Source: Mesorhizobium sp. AR07
GTDB lineage: Bacteria; Pseudomonadota; Alphaproteobacteria; Rhizobiales; Rhizobiaceae
Assembly: GCF_024746815.1 (NCBI RefSeq)
Contig: NZ_CP080525.1
Coordinates: 5,698,501 to 5,762,500 of the forward strand
DNA length: 64,000 nt
Reading direction: 5' to 3'
Both the position numbers and the translations under genes were made by a program. Below, in pieces: positions 6,407 through 15,120 of the stretch; position 1 is the stretch's first letter, and each line of letters starts with the position of its first letter. Under the pieces are notes generated by a model. The model did no database searches and was not told the DNA's origin. It saw only the letters and a list, made by a program, of their open reading frames with translations.

Positions 6407-7924
6407 GGCGCACCTCCGAGGTCTTCCTCAAGGCATCGTAGCGTTCGACATTGGCCTTCGGCTCGTTGGTAAGCGTCAAGGCCTGTGGCGCGTCGATCGG
6501 CGGCGGCGTGGAGGACTTTCCGTCGACCAGGCGATGCAGCAGGTTCAGCACATGGGTCTTGGTCGGAACGCCGGATTTTAACGCCATGTCGACGGCCGAC
6601 AGCACGGCCTGTTCGTCGTGCTGAAGCACGAGCGCCAGGATATCGACCATCTCACGGTCGCCACCCGGCTTTTTGAGCAGTTGCTGCTGCAGCATTCTGA
6701 AGGCTTCGGGAAGCTCGGTGAACGGTGCGCCATTGCGAAGAGCACCGGGCTTGCGCTGCACGACCGCCAGATAGTGCCGCCAGTCGTAGACTGTCTGTCC
6801 CGGCCGATCATGCGATCGGTCGATGATGCGTCGGTGCTCGCAGATGATCAGACCTTCCGCGGCGACAACGACACGGTCCGGATAGACCCGAAGACTCACC
6901 GGCCGATTGGCAAAGGATGCCGGAACGCTGTAGCGGTTGCGTTCCAGATGCACGAGGCAGGTCGGGGTAACCCGCTTGGTATATTCGACAAAGCCGTCGA
7001 ACGGTCGGGACGTCGGCATGAGAGCCTGCACTTCCTCAGCCCAGATATCGGCGATGGTGCCGCGCATTTTGCCATGTGGGGTCTGCGCCCAGAACTCTTG
7101 GCATCGAAGCTCCAGCCAGTCATTCAGGGCTTCCAGCGAAGGAAAGCGTGGCACCGGCTGCCACAGTCGATGGCGAGCATCCTGAACATTCTTCTCGACC
7201 TGGCCCTTCTCCCAGCCAGACGCTGGATTGCAAAACTCGGGCTCGAACAGGTAGTGGCTGGCCATGGCCATGAAGCGGACATTGACGTCGCGATCCTTGC
7301 CACGCCCGACCTTGTCGATGGCGGTCTTCATGTTGTCGTAGATGCCGCGCCCAGGCACGCCACCTAAGACGCGGAAAGCATGGTCGTGGGCGTCGAACAG
7401 CATCTCATGCGTCTGCAGAAGGTAAGCTCGAACGGTGAAGGCCCGGCTGTAACTGAGCTTCGTGTGGGCCACCTGTAGCTTGGTGCGTTCATTGCCGATG
7501 ATCGCCCAGTCTTCCGACCAGTCGAACTGGAAAGCCTCACCCGGATCGAAGGCTAGTGGAACGAAAGTCCCACGCCCCGAAGTCTGTAATTCTCTCTGCA
7601 GATCCGCCTTCCACTCCCGAGCAAAAGCAGCAACACGACCATAGGACCCCTCATAGCCGAGGCTCACAAGATCGCATGCAACTGCTTCATCGTGCGTTTC
7701 TGCTTGCGGTTCTTTTTGGCTTCCGTCTTCAGCCAGGCTGACAATCGGTCGGCAAAAGGATCAAGCTTGCTAGGCCGCTCGGGAACCATGAACTTCGGCT
7801 CCACGCCGCCCAGGCGAAGGTATTTGCGAATGGTATTCCGAGACAGGCCGGTCCTGCGGCAAATCTCCCGGATCGATAAATGCTCTCGAAAATGCCAGCG
7901 TCGGATCACGCTCAATAACGCCAT
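6396..7924 (-). pseudogene. istA: IS21 transposase, frameshifted
   Basis: IstA is the DDE transposase. From ATG 7924 (GGAG 8 bases upstream) the product starts with an HTH (REICRRTGLSRNTIRKYLRL), then breaks after KQLHA with a premature TGA. The remaining 420 residues continue in another frame as SLGYEGSYGRVAAFAREW, with the catalytic-core region FDWSEDWAIIGNERTKLQVA. One missing G near 7672 (GCGATC where GCGGATC would give HADLVSLG) restores a single ORF of normal size. Programmed frameshifting is not usual in IS21 istA; either a mutation or a sequencing error explains it. Confidence 0.85.
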
Positions 7925-8035
7925 GTCGATCACTCCGTAGCCCCCGCTGAAAAACGCGGGGCAAGGTTCAAACATGGGTCAATTCTCGATGGAAATATCC
8001 TGTGTTGCCGGGTCAGTTCCTAGTGGAAATCAACA

Positions 8036-8044
8036 ACGTTCTAT
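8036..8044. repeat. Right target-site duplication of the IS
   Basis: ACGTTCTAT follows the terminal CAACA of the element and matches 5530-5538 exactly. Confidence 0.85.
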
Positions 8045-8251
8045 GGCTACGATTGCACTGATGGCTGCTCAAGCCATCAGGCGGGGTACGATTGGGCGCA
8101 AAGGAACGACATCACCGACGAAAGCGATTGCGACGGGAATAGCCGGTCTTTCAACGAGGGCTGCCAGGCGTACGTCGACGAGCAATCGACCGAACCAGTT
8201 CAGCGCTATCAACCCAATGATGATGGAGGGGACGAAGACAGCGGCGAATGA
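8045..8251 (+). pseudogene. Small exported Cys-rich protein, 3' part
   Basis: This is the downstream part of the gene interrupted at 5538: GYDCTDGCSSHQAGYDWAQR, then a Cys-containing centre (DESDCDG, NEGCQAYVDEQ) and an acidic tail (PNDDGGDEDSGE) before TGA. The four cysteines and the WAQ and GCQ motifs suggest a small disulfide-bonded periplasmic protein. It is separated from its start codon and promoter by the IS. Confidence 0.7.
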
Positions 8252-8274
8252 GGTTCTGCGAGCCACAACGAAGA

Positions 8275-8300
8275 GCCCCGCCAGTCGAAGCCAGCGGGGC
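8275..8300 (+). terminator. Hairpin after the interrupted gene
   Basis: GCCCCGC (8275-8281) pairs with GCGGGGC (8294-8300), 24 bases after the TGA. There is no long T-run. Confidence 0.4.
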
Positions 8301-8351
8301 GAATGTGGGGGTGGTGAGTAAATCGCGGGTCGCGAGTGGGATCGCCGCCGA

Positions 8352-9089
8352 CTACTGCGGTTGCTTTTCGTTCTCAGCGGCGCGGAAACCCGAGGCGGTT
8401 GCATCGGACTCGCAGATGTAGGCGCCCTTTTTTGTGTTCCCGTAGTTCCTGCTCCCGGCGAAGTGGAAAATCTTCGACTTCAGGTTCACCCACACCACAA
8501 TGCCGGCCGGGCAACGAGCTTTCGCCTGCCCCTCGGTCGCGAACTGGTTGGCACCCGTCGGTATGGCGGTTCCAGATGGTGCCGGCGAGTTCTTGGGCCG
8601 AGTTGTGGTGGTGACCGGTGCCGTCGTTGTGGCCGGCGCCGGCTTCGAGGGCGTCGGGGTTGTGGTTGTGCTCTGCACACCGGGAATCACTTCGGTTCCG
8701 GCGCGGCACGCAGCGACGAAATCCTTCTTGGTTTCGCCAGATCCTTTGATCGCGTCTTTGTTGGCTGCGTACTCGGCATCGCAGGCCTTTGCCGTTTTCA
8801 CGTTTCCGGCACCAGCCGCGCTGGTGGTCGGCGCCGGAGCCGTTTTCTTGGTGGGAGCCGCTGTAGTAGCCGGCGCTACGCCGCCAGGGATGACCTCAGT
8901 GCCCGCGCGGCATGCTGCAATAAAATCCGCTTTCTTCTCACCAGAGCTCTGAATGGCGGGTTTGTTGGCAGCGTATTCGGCATTGCATTCTTTCGCGGTC
9001 TTGGTGGCAGCCGTTGCTGCGCTCGGCGCAAGCGCCAGAATGGCCGTAACAGCAGCAATTGAAAACATAGGGGCAAACTGCAATCGCAT
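8352..9089 (-). CDS. Secreted protein with two 40-residue repeats
   Basis: The 245-residue product begins with a signal peptide (to about Ala27, SAATA). It then carries two near-identical modules (AKECNAEYAANKPAIQSSGE at about 32-68 and AKACDAEYAANKDAIKGSGE at about 99-135), each ending CRAGTEVIPG, linked by Thr/Pro/Ala-rich segments. The C-terminal module (CPAGIVVWVNLKSKIFHFAG, then YGNTKKGAYICESDA) is a small conserved domain common in rhizobial secreted proteins. GGAGAG precedes the ATG. It is likely periplasmic or cell-surface; its role is unknown. Confidence 0.75.
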   Translation of the reverse strand: MRLQFAPMFSIAAVTAILALAPSAATAATKTAKECNAEYAANKPAIQSSGEKKADFIAACRAGTEVIPGGVAPATTAAPTKKTAPAPTTSAAGAGNVKTAKACDAEYAANKDAIKGSGETKKDFVAACRAGTEVIPGVQSTTTTPTPSKPAPATTTAPVTTTTRPKNSPAPSGTAIPTGANQFATEGQAKARCPAGIVVWVNLKSKIFHFAGSRNYGNTKKGAYICESDATASGFRAAENEKQPQ

Positions 9090-9273
9090 CGCAAACTCTC
9101 CGTTTCATCGGGGTTTGGCCCCCCTAATAAGCTGCCGAAACGCAAAGAGTCAGCTGCTCACCACATTTCATAGCAGTCTGGATTGGGCTGAGCGACTTAC
9201 GGATTCGTAAACACCTTGAACGGCCGCCGACCGTACATTTCACCAATGGCGAAGTGCCGGACATGGAGTAGCG

Positions 9274-9495
9274 CTATTCCGCGACACCAGCATCATGATG
9301 GACGATTGCGTCCAAGACCGTTTCGTAGACGCTGCCCGTCTCTTCCTCGATTTCAGTGCTGCTGATGCCAATCGCCTTGGCGTCGGCGAACAATTTCTGG
9401 ATCGCCTCAGCAACGGAGATCAGATCGGCGTTGACGATGCCGGACAGATTGTTGCTCAGCCATTGGTCGAGGAAGTTGATGCCGCGCGTGCTCAT
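9274..9495 (-). CDS. DUF768 family protein (73 aa)
   Basis: The protein starts MSTRGINFLDQWLSNNLSGI and has the helical body and conserved EEETGSVYETVLDAI that mark DUF768. I know this family almost only from Mesorhizobium, so it is the best single taxonomic marker in the window. Length is normal. The function is unknown. It lies downstream of two hypothetical minus-strand genes with which it may be co-transcribed. Confidence 0.85.
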   Translation of the reverse strand: MSTRGINFLDQWLSNNLSGIVNADLISVAEAIQKLFADAKAIGISSTEIEEETGSVYETVLDAIVHHDAGVAE

Positions 9496-9519
9496 ATCGG
9501 CATAAGCTCGCCGCGGCGG

Positions 9520-9600
9520 TTAGGTTCCTTGGATTACCAGTTCGGCGGCCAAATCGGCAGCCTTCGCCGAGAGGAGCAAGACGGCGATCAGGAGGCGCAT
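9520..9600 (-). pseudogene. Signal-peptide scrap, possibly of a thermonuclease-like gene
   Basis: ATG 9600 opens MRLLIAVLLLSAKAADLAAE and stops after 26 codons. It overlaps the end of the upstream gene by 13 bases, as coupled genes do. The hydrophobic start resembles that of rhizobial thermonuclease-family proteins that accompany similar hypothetical genes. That link is from memory and weak. Confidence 0.25.
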
Positions 9601-10058
9601 CGAGAGCCCCTCGTCTTGCGAGGCTCCTTGGTCGTCGGATGCGCTGCAAGCCACGCCTCGTCCTCAGCAATGGCTTGGGCGATCTGTTCCGAGCTGATCG
9701 GCAGATAGCGGTCTTTCGCCGCCTGCTTCTTCCATTTCACCGAAACCTGATCCGGGGCCGGGGTCAGGATTTGCACTGCTACCGCCGCTCGATACCGTTC
9801 CACCCAAAGCTGGTGCCTATCCCCTATGGCGGAATGGATGGCCTCCAAACCGACGAGGGGTCCATGCCAAAAGACCTCTGCCAGGTCGCGGACAGCACGA
9901 TAAGCTTCGGTCAGCCTCCTCGCCTTCCGCCATTCATTCCAGCGAGCATGACGCATTGTGCTGTTGTACGCGGTGTCCACCAGAATGGCGGCAGGGAGAG
10001 GATCAAGGCAAGCCTCAATGAACGCCGATAGTTTCTTCTGTTGCAAGAGGTCAGCCAT
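9588..10058 (-). CDS. Hypothetical protein (156 aa)
   Basis: The soluble, helix-rich protein begins MADLLQQKKLSAFIEACLDP and is rich in Trp/Arg (ARWNEWRKARRLTEAYRAV). It starts inside the last codons of the upstream gene (8-base overlap), so the two are one transcription unit. No domain was recognised. The genes resemble paired hypothetical genes found in Mesorhizobium accessory DNA. Confidence 0.55.
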   Translation of the reverse strand: MADLLQQKKLSAFIEACLDPLPAAILVDTAYNSTMRHARWNEWRKARRLTEAYRAVRDLAEVFWHGPLVGLEAIHSAIGDRHQLWVERYRAAVAVQILTPAPDQVSVKWKKQAAKDRYLPISSEQIAQAIAEDEAWLAAHPTTKEPRKTRGSRCAS

Positions 10059-10614
10059 TGCGCTGCCCTCCCGACTTTTCTTGATGGCCGTTTGCGACGT
10101 GCTCGGGGTGGTCGACCAGTGCCGCGGCTTCGCGGATCAAACCCGATCCGAGACCCCACTTGTCGCCAGCCATCTCGTCATAGTTGCCGTAGGTCAGCTT
10201 TGCGGCAAAGTCCTTGGCATCGATCGGCGGCAAGGCAGCGATCTGGATCATGAGATCGTCCGTCTTTTGACAGAGGCTTACGAACCCCTCTTCGTCATCC
10301 TCGTGTTCTTCCGCATAGCGGTCAGCGGCATCACGCGCCGCGTTCCATTGTTGAAACAGCGTCATGATCGGCGAGGTCGCCGTTGGCGACGGCGTCAGGG
10401 CTTCGATCAACTTGATCCGGTCGAAGTTATCCCACTCGAAAAAAGACCGGCAACCGGCCATGTAGGCCGCCTTGCGGCTAACCTCGTCCAGCGTGGCGGG
10501 ACGGTGCGCCGGCATCGCCTCTTGCGCCGCATCGAGGCGCGCATCGATCCGCTTGGTTGCGGTGCTATCCCAAGTCTCGTCTGGAATGGCATCCCAAGCG
10601 GCAAGCGCGGCCAA
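10051..10614 (-). CDS. Hypothetical protein, probably 5'-truncated
   Basis: The first usable codon is TTG 10614, but the frame stays open upstream (HHLAALAAWDAIP) until sequence belonging to an MFS gene on the other strand begins near 10630, so the native N-terminus is probably lost. The body has AAYMAGCRSFFEWDNFDRIK and the conserved tail segment IAALPPIDAKDFAAKLTYG shared by a family of Mesorhizobium hypothetical proteins. The function is unknown. Confidence 0.5.
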   Translation of the reverse strand: MAALAAWDAIPDETWDSTATKRIDARLDAAQEAMPAHRPATLDEVSRKAAYMAGCRSFFEWDNFDRIKLIEALTPSPTATSPIMTLFQQWNAARDAADRYAEEHEDDEEGFVSLCQKTDDLMIQIAALPPIDAKDFAAKLTYGNYDEMAGDKWGLGSGLIREAAALVDHPEHVANGHQEKSGGQRNG

Positions 10615-10631
10615 ATGGTGGGCGACGGTGT

Positions 10632-11168
10632 CTCTACAATATCGGATTTGCGATGATCTTCAGCTTCGGTCCGACGATGCTTGTCGAGCGAGGTTGGTCC
10701 AGTTCGAGCGCTGGATCGACGATCAGCATCGTGCTCTGGCTGGCCGCGTTTTCGGTTCCCTTTGGTGGCTTCCTTGCTGATCGAACCAAACGCGGCGATG
10801 CCATCCTCGTCGCAGGTTGCGTCGCCTTCGCACTTCTGATGCTTTTTCTGTCGCGAAGCGGACCGGTGCTCCCCTTCGTCATCGCCTTGGGACTCGTCTG
10901 CGGCTTGCCCGCGGGCGCTATCATGAGCCTGCCGCCACGTGTGCTGGAGCGTAAGACGCGACCCATCGGAATGGGGTTGTTTTATACCGTGTACTATGCC
11001 GGCATGCTGGTTGGCCCAGCGATCGGAGGAAGGATCTCGACGTCGGCCGGCGCAGCGAGCGCCGCCCTCGACTTTGGCGCCATTGTGCTCCTGCTTTGCC
11101 CTGTCATCCTGTGGCTGTTCCGCCGTATCGTCGCCAGCCAATTTCGGTCGGCGGTTTCATCGACGTGA
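10632..11168 (+). pseudogene. MFS transporter, C-terminal half only
   Basis: From about LYNIGFAMIFSFGPTMLVER the frame encodes six transmembrane segments with the MFS loop FLADRTKRGDAILVAG (a variant of the GxLaDrxGrr motif), PAGAIMSLPPRVL and a C-terminal FRRIVASQF. The N-terminal six helices are absent: upstream DNA belongs to the opposite-strand hypothetical gene. The protein cannot be a functional transporter. The ORF extends back to 10557 only by chance. Confidence 0.75.
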
Positions 11169-11809
11169 GCGTGTGCGTAGAGTTTGGCGGAGCGGCGTTT
11201 TGAACAGTAGCGGATTATGTCGGCTCTCGACCAACAAGTAGTCGGGTGCGCAAGTTTCATCATAAATATCAGATAGTTAGCTGATGATGATTTTGACAAT
11301 TGTCCTTGCAGTTTGCGCGGATGCACAACGGAAGCACAAGAGATCGTACCAATTTCGACGCACCCTCCGTAGAAAAACTGCCATTGACGTCTACTTGAGG
11401 ATAATGCGGTGACCGATGGTCGCCCTTTTGGGACGGATAGGATGCTTCGGCTCATGAGATTGACGTGGTTGATGATGGTAGCGCTCGAGCGCTCCCACCT
11501 TTCCCCACACTCATTGAAGTACCGGTTTCGGCTTTCCTGCCATAGCTGATCGCAGCAAGTCTATCTTAACTGCACTTCTTGGGGCTCAATGCCTTGGTCA
11601 CCGAAGGTAGAGCATCGTCGCCGATCAGCGGCCGGACTTTCGAGAACCGGAACTGTGCGCTATCTCCGCCAGTCAACTTTCATCCTGATGCAGACATGCG
11701 GACCGCCATGGACGGGAACAGTCGGTCCCGCGTCCCGTCCTACGGCCGGCGCTATGCTGACGCTCCTACGGCTGTTCCGTTCACCGCCCGCGACGGGGGC
11801 GAATCGTGA
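11169..11809. other. Intergenic stretch with no recognisable gene
   Basis: Short ORFs on both strands lack ribosome-binding sites and protein-like composition. The stretch lies between an MFS remnant and a helicase remnant and is probably eroded DNA. Confidence 0.5.
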
Positions 11810-12109
11810 TACGGTGGAATTGAACGATATTAAGCTAGGATAATTCTTATATTTGCCGACTGCCTCGATCTTCGATGGAAAGACCTTGTAATGATCAAAG
11901 TAGGTGACGATTCTGGATGATGAACGGTAATTCTCGGATAGCTCCAGCTCTTTAAGCTCGATCCCTGCCAATGTCCGAATCTCGTTTGCTGTGATGGCGT
12001 AACCGCCAAGTGAGTCATAGATCGCTTGGTTGGGATCACCGACGATGAATGTTCTGACTCTGCCTTTGCCCGCCTTAAGAATTGCGGCGATGATCGCGTC
12101 TGGATCTCC
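11810..12109 (-). pseudogene. UvrD/Rep-type helicase fragment
   Basis: Read on the minus strand from 12109, the frame gives GDPDAIIAAILKAGKGRVRT and then FIVGDPNQAIYDSLGGYAI, which is helicase motif III (GDxxQxIY), followed by LSENYRSSSRIVTYFDHY, motif IV (LxxNYRS). About 100 residues of a roughly 600-residue ATP-dependent superfamily 1 helicase survive, with no Walker A. The upstream edge joins a small membrane-protein ORF and the downstream edge joins unrelated sequence near 11810. Confidence 0.75.
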
Positions 12110-12383
12110 TTTGTGTCCAAGGCCATACCTTGCTCAACAACGCTATCAAGATGGTCAATGTAAGAAGCCAAACTCCTAGATATAGGACAAACTTATTGAA
12201 CCGGCTTTGTTCGGCCGTTATGTAGACGAGGACGGGTCTGGTATAATAGGGAACGGTTTGACCGGTTTCAGGATTAGGGAGTTTCGGAAACGTCAAGTAA
12301 TAGTTATTTATCAGGATGTGCAATAGTAAGACAATAGCGAAGCTCTTTGCCGAAATTTTTAAGATAAATTGTATCAGTTTCAT
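12110..12383 (-). pseudogene. Small two-helix membrane protein, 3' end lost
   Basis: ATG 12383 opens MKLIQFILKISAKSFAIVLL with two hydrophobic segments (about residues 7-30 and 64-85) around a periplasmic loop with ETGQTVPYYTRPVLVYIT. After KVWPW the frame runs into the helicase fragment, so the true C-terminus is probably missing. Its AT-rich codon use differs from its neighbours, which suggests foreign origin. No family was recognised. Confidence 0.4.
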
Positions 12384-12674
12384 TGTAATGTCACGACGAC
12401 CGGGAAATTCTCGTAAAAAAAGATTCTGTTCATGGGTCGGTCTGTCAACATGTATGCATAGGGCAAATCGCTCCTCGTACTTGCATTCTGGTAAACGACT
12501 GCATGAGAGTAGGTTGAGATTCCACGACGCTCTTTGTGGGTGGCGACATGCTGGACAGAGAGTAGCCTATTCCACCGAGCCGCCTTCGCAGTGAAAGGCA
12601 ACTTCCGTACCTTGACTTCCTGAGTATATTAGCAATCCCTTGACAATCAAGCGCCCCGCTCCAGACTCCTATCC

Positions 12675-12782
12675 ATGGCGCGGGAGATCAATATCGGAGA
12701 CAAGGTGGCGGTCATCGCCACTGTGGGCAAGCGCATCGAGGGTCGCGTCACCCTGCACATTCCGACAGCCAATTTCCCCTAG
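12675..12782 (+). pseudogene. 35-residue ORF, possible 5' fragment of a larger gene
   Basis: The ORF begins MAREINIGDKVAVIATVGKR and ends IPTANFP before TAG. Its beta-rich, well-formed N-terminus looks like the start of a longer single-domain protein cut short. There is only a weak ribosome-binding site. It lies about 150 bases upstream of kup. Confidence 0.3.
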
Positions 12783-12936
12783 ACGACTATGCCCTCCTGA
12801 ATACCAACGCGCCCGCCTTCGCGATATCGCGAGCGAAGCCAGGCTCGTTGCCAAAGTTCGACGCGGGCTTTCTGCTGAAAGCGGCTTGTCGAGACAAATG
12901 CGGAAGAATACCAAGAAAGAAAAAGGGGAGCGCGAC

Positions 12937-14838
12937 ATGACGGCCGCCGTCCAAGATCATGGGCAACGTCGCGCCAGGGCGGCGACTGCCCTTGCCTGCA
13001 TGGGGATCGTTTTCGGCGATATCGGTACGAGTCCCCTTTACGCGCTGCAGGTCGCAATCAATTCGGCTACGCCAGCGGGCAGCGGCCCCGCCCCACAGGC
13101 GATCATCGGCATCGTTTCGCTGATCTTCTGGTCGCTCATCGTCGTCATTTCGATCAAATATGCGATCCTGATCATGCGAGCCGACAATCACGGCGAGGGC
13201 GGCATTCTCGCGCTGCTTGCACTGGTCAGCCCGCAGCGCGCCAAGCAGAGCCGCGCGCGCGCCCTGATGGTGATGGTTGGCCTCTTCGGCGCGACCCTGC
13301 TCTACGGCGACGGCGCAATCACGCCCGCCATGTCCGTGCTCAGCGCGATCGAAGGTCTCAAGGTCTATGCGCCGCAGACGGAACATGTCGTCGTCCCGCT
13401 GACCGTCGCGATTCTTGTCGTTCTGTTCTTTGTCCAGAAGAAGGGCACGGGCTGGATCGGCGGCATCTTTGGGCCAATCATGCTGGTCTGGTTCGCGGTT
13501 ATCGGTCTTCTCGGCATCAGCGGCATCATGGAAGGGCCGGCGATTCTCGCAGCCCTAAGCCCGTGGCCCGCCATCGACTATCTCTGGCACGCCGGGCCGC
13601 TGGCCTTCACGGTAATCGGAAGCGCCTTCCTCGCGGTTACGGGCGGTGAAGCGCTCTATGCGGACATGGGCCATTTCGGTCCTTTCCCAATCCGTGTTGC
13701 ATGGTTTGGTGTGGCGCTGCCGTCGCTGACGCTGAATTATTTCGGGCAAGGTGGGCTGTTGCTGGTTAATCCGTCGGCCATCGAAAATCCCTTCTATCAC
13801 CTTGCGCCCGCTTGGTCGCACTACGGACTGATTGCACTGGCGACGGCGGCGACGGTCATTGCCTCGCAGGCGATCATAACGGGTGCCTATTCGCTGACGC
13901 AGCAGGCGATCCAGCTTGGCTTCCTGCCGCGCATGAACATCATCCATACTGCCGGGCACGAACGTGGGCAGATTTACATCCCGCTGGTCAACTGGACCCT
14001 GGCCGCTGCCACGCTCACCGCCGTCCTTGGCTTCCGCTCGTCGGATGCGCTCGCCGGCGCTTATGGCATTGCTGTGTCGCTGCTGATGGTCATCACTACG
14101 GTTCTTGCCGCCTTCGTAGCGCTGCATTGGAAGCACAATCTATTGATTGTTCTTGTCGTGAACGGCGGCCTCTTCCTGCTCGAACTCCTCTATTTCGCAT
14201 CGGCCTCGACGAAGCTGCTGGACGGCGGCTGGTTCCCACTGACGATTTCCCTCGTGATCGCTTTTCTCATGATGACCTGGCGCCGCGGCCAGGAGATTCT
14301 GGACAAGGCGCGCCTGGCTGTTCGCCAGACGGTCGCCGACTTCAATGCCGACATCAAAGCGAACCCGCCCTTTCGCATCCCCGGCACCGCAGTCGTGCTC
14401 GGCCGCTTGACGAAAGGCATTCCGCTCGCCCTCTCGCACAACCTCAAGCTCAACCATGTGCTGCATGAGAGGGTGCTGCTGGTCGCGATCGAAGTCGCGG
14501 AGACGCCGCGCGTGCCCGATGAGGAGCGGGCCGTCATCCGGAAGATTTCCGATGACATTTCCCGTGTCGAGCTTCGCTACGGCTTCATGGAGAATCCAGA
14601 TGTGCCCGACGGTCTGAGGACGGCGCTCGCACGCGAGCAGATCGACAAATGCGAATTGTCGAAGATCACCTACTACACTGGACACGAGACGATCATCGCC
14701 GGGGGACTGACGGACGGGATGGCGCGCTGGCGCGAGCGTCTCTTTGCGCTCATGCACCACAACGCGCAGCGGCCTGGCGCCTATTTCAGCATCCCAGCCG
14801 AGCAGGTCATGGAAATCGGGGTCGAATTCAAGATCTGA
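12937..14838 (+). CDS. kup: Low-affinity potassium uptake protein
   Basis: Kup imports potassium, probably with protons, through the inner membrane. The 633-residue product has the family hallmarks MGIVFGDIGTSPLYAL at residues 25-40 and YGDGAITPAMSVLSAIEGLK in the third helix region, about 12 hydrophobic segments, and a cytoplasmic C-terminal domain of about 180 residues. ATG 12937 follows AAAGGGGAG; the ORF can be extended 99 codons upstream but that part is Arg/Ser-rich and unlike Kup. Length is normal. A broken second kup start lies at 41356. Confidence 0.95.
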   Translation: MTAAVQDHGQRRARAATALACMGIVFGDIGTSPLYALQVAINSATPAGSGPAPQAIIGIVSLIFWSLIVVISIKYAILIMRADNHGEGGILALLALVSPQRAKQSRARALMVMVGLFGATLLYGDGAITPAMSVLSAIEGLKVYAPQTEHVVVPLTVAILVVLFFVQKKGTGWIGGIFGPIMLVWFAVIGLLGISGIMEGPAILAALSPWPAIDYLWHAGPLAFTVIGSAFLAVTGGEALYADMGHFGPFPIRVAWFGVALPSLTLNYFGQGGLLLVNPSAIENPFYHLAPAWSHYGLIALATAATVIASQAIITGAYSLTQQAIQLGFLPRMNIIHTAGHERGQIYIPLVNWTLAAATLTAVLGFRSSDALAGAYGIAVSLLMVITTVLAAFVALHWKHNLLIVLVVNGGLFLLELLYFASASTKLLDGGWFPLTISLVIAFLMMTWRRGQEILDKARLAVRQTVADFNADIKANPPFRIPGTAVVLGRLTKGIPLALSHNLKLNHVLHERVLLVAIEVAETPRVPDEERAVIRKISDDISRVELRYGFMENPDVPDGLRTALAREQIDKCELSKITYYTGHETIIAGGLTDGMARWRERLFALMHHNAQRPGAYFSIPAEQVMEIGVEFKI

Positions 14839-15120
14839 CCGTGACCTGGGCTTAGGAGCGATTGTTCAGAGCCAAGAGATGACGGCTGCCGGTCCCCTGG
14901 AGGCAGCACATCCCGGTGTTGCGACACCAATACAGAATTGATCGAACCCGCTCTCGCTAACGTTGGGCTCAATGACGACTTCGATCGGACCTTTAGGACG
15001 ACGAGAGAGGCACCGTCGACCCGACGCTTAAGCGCCGAGTCTGTCCGCTGTGCACCGGGCATCGTCACCGATCTGTTCGATCTCAGGCTTTGCAACGACT
15101 CTACGATTGGCATCCAAGAA

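Larger units (their letters stand above)
5539..8035. mobile_element. IS21-family insertion sequence, 2,497 bp
   Basis: The ends are a perfect 29-bp inverted repeat, TGTTGATTTCCACTAGGAAC and onward (5539-5567) against 8007-8035, starting TG and ending CA. A second, weaker copy of the repeat lies inside each end (about 5568-5588 and 7974-7999), the multi-repeat terminus typical of IS21. Inside are istA and istB on the minus strand. A 9-bp target duplication flanks it. istA carries a frameshift, so this copy is probably unable to move without help from another copy. Confidence 0.92.

Noticed and set aside
6396-7924. Programmed frameshifting in istA
   Set aside because: IS21 istA is normally one ORF, and no slippery heptamer is evident at the break; a one-base loss explains it better.
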